DNA of 64,000 nucleotides from JADHLK01 sp038131695 (GTDB lineage: Bacteria; Pseudomonadota; Alphaproteobacteria; Puniceispirillales; Puniceispirillaceae), in assembly GCA_038131695.1 (NCBI GenBank), contig JAYPQA010000020.1:16625-80624 (forward strand). Direction: 5' to 3'. The translations under genes were made by a program, and so were the position numbers. This document shows positions 63,884-64,000 of the stretch, in pieces; positions within the stretch are counted from its first letter, which is position 1; every line of letters starts with the position of its first letter. A model generated the notes under the pieces. The model had not been told where the DNA came from. It saw nothing but the letters and a program-made list of their open reading frames with translations, and searched no databases.

Positions 63884-64000
63884 ATGGTAGACCAAATTAG
63901 CAGTTATTTGTATCAGAAGCGTGGCTTCTATTACTTCTCTCGCCGTGTTCCAAAAGAATTGCACAGCCAATGTGGATGCAAGCGCATTAGCAATACGTAA
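63884..64000 (+). CDS. Tyrosine recombinase, N-terminal part at window edge
   Basis: From the ATG at 63884 the frame reads SSYLYQKRGFYYFSRRVPKE, then LHSQCGCKRISNT, the standard N-terminus of phage-type integrases and clearly related to the broken integrase at 51.6 kb. A TAA occupies the last three bases of the window, so the gene is either truncated, frameshifted right there, or continues in another frame outside. Its position just after an attachment repeat copies the arrangement at the left of the island. Confidence 0.65.
   Translation: MVDQISSYLYQKRGFYYFSRRVPKELHSQCGCKRISNT

Overview
The window looks like the chromosome of an alphaproteobacterium. It carries a CtrA response regulator, an alpha-type 5-aminolevulinate synthase (HemA), an AapJQMP general amino-acid ABC transporter, a DksA with a one-cysteine zinc-finger remnant, DUF2794/DUF3126/DUF3553 proteins and a yfgM-bamB-der cluster. 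A marine SAR116-like lineage would fit the gene mix and the phage-type sequences at the right end, but that is inference. From 1 to about 51.5 kb the DNA is dense, GC-rich core chromosome with tRNA-Gly(TCC), tRNA-Ala(TGC), tRNA-Val(GAC) and tRNA-Thr(CGT).

Core layout: a truncated histidine-kinase-like gene and dksA (minus); ctrA and a DUF3553 gene (plus); an NAD-dependent formate dehydrogenase pair; hemA-hemH; a fliL-like gene; amt. Next, on the minus strand, come kdsD-queA-tgt-queG (queuosine) and fdhD-mobA (molybdenum cofactor delivery and maturation, which would serve the formate dehydrogenase). nadK follows. A tightly overlapping minus-strand suf operon then reads: Rrf2 regulator, sufB, sufC, sufD, sufS, sufT, sufA-type carrier, Atm1-type exporter, alpha/beta hydrolase. 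Further on are hspQ-rpmF, ald with a divergent Lrp regulator, selO, a Rieske oxygenase, a ParA-like ATPase, aapJQMP, pncA, a SOUL protein, a PQQ-type sugar dehydrogenase, a TauE-type transporter, N-formylglutamate amidohydrolase, der-bamB-yfgM, and lysE/argO.

From tRNA-Thr (51,482-51,555) to about 63,814 lies an AT-richer, decayed, phage-derived integrative island. A 22-23 bp copy of the tRNA 3' end occurs at both outer boundaries in direct orientation, and a third copy lies inverted at 52,855-52,876. A ~93 bp inverted repeat brackets a broken tyrosine integrase. A ~750 bp inverted repeat brackets the remaining cargo. The cargo holds relics of phage genes (DUF3310, ribonucleotide reductase, tail fibre, virion protein, holin/XhlA-like proteins), a row of small secreted proteins, and a tandem array of three and a half Sel1-repeat genes. 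Just past the right boundary a second integrase begins, so another element probably follows in tandem.

A recurring oddity is single-base frame breaks in genes that are otherwise well conserved (queG, selO, aapJ, a NUDIX gene, possibly dksA), and very many in the island. Either the assembly carries indel errors or there is active gene decay; the sequence alone does not decide this.
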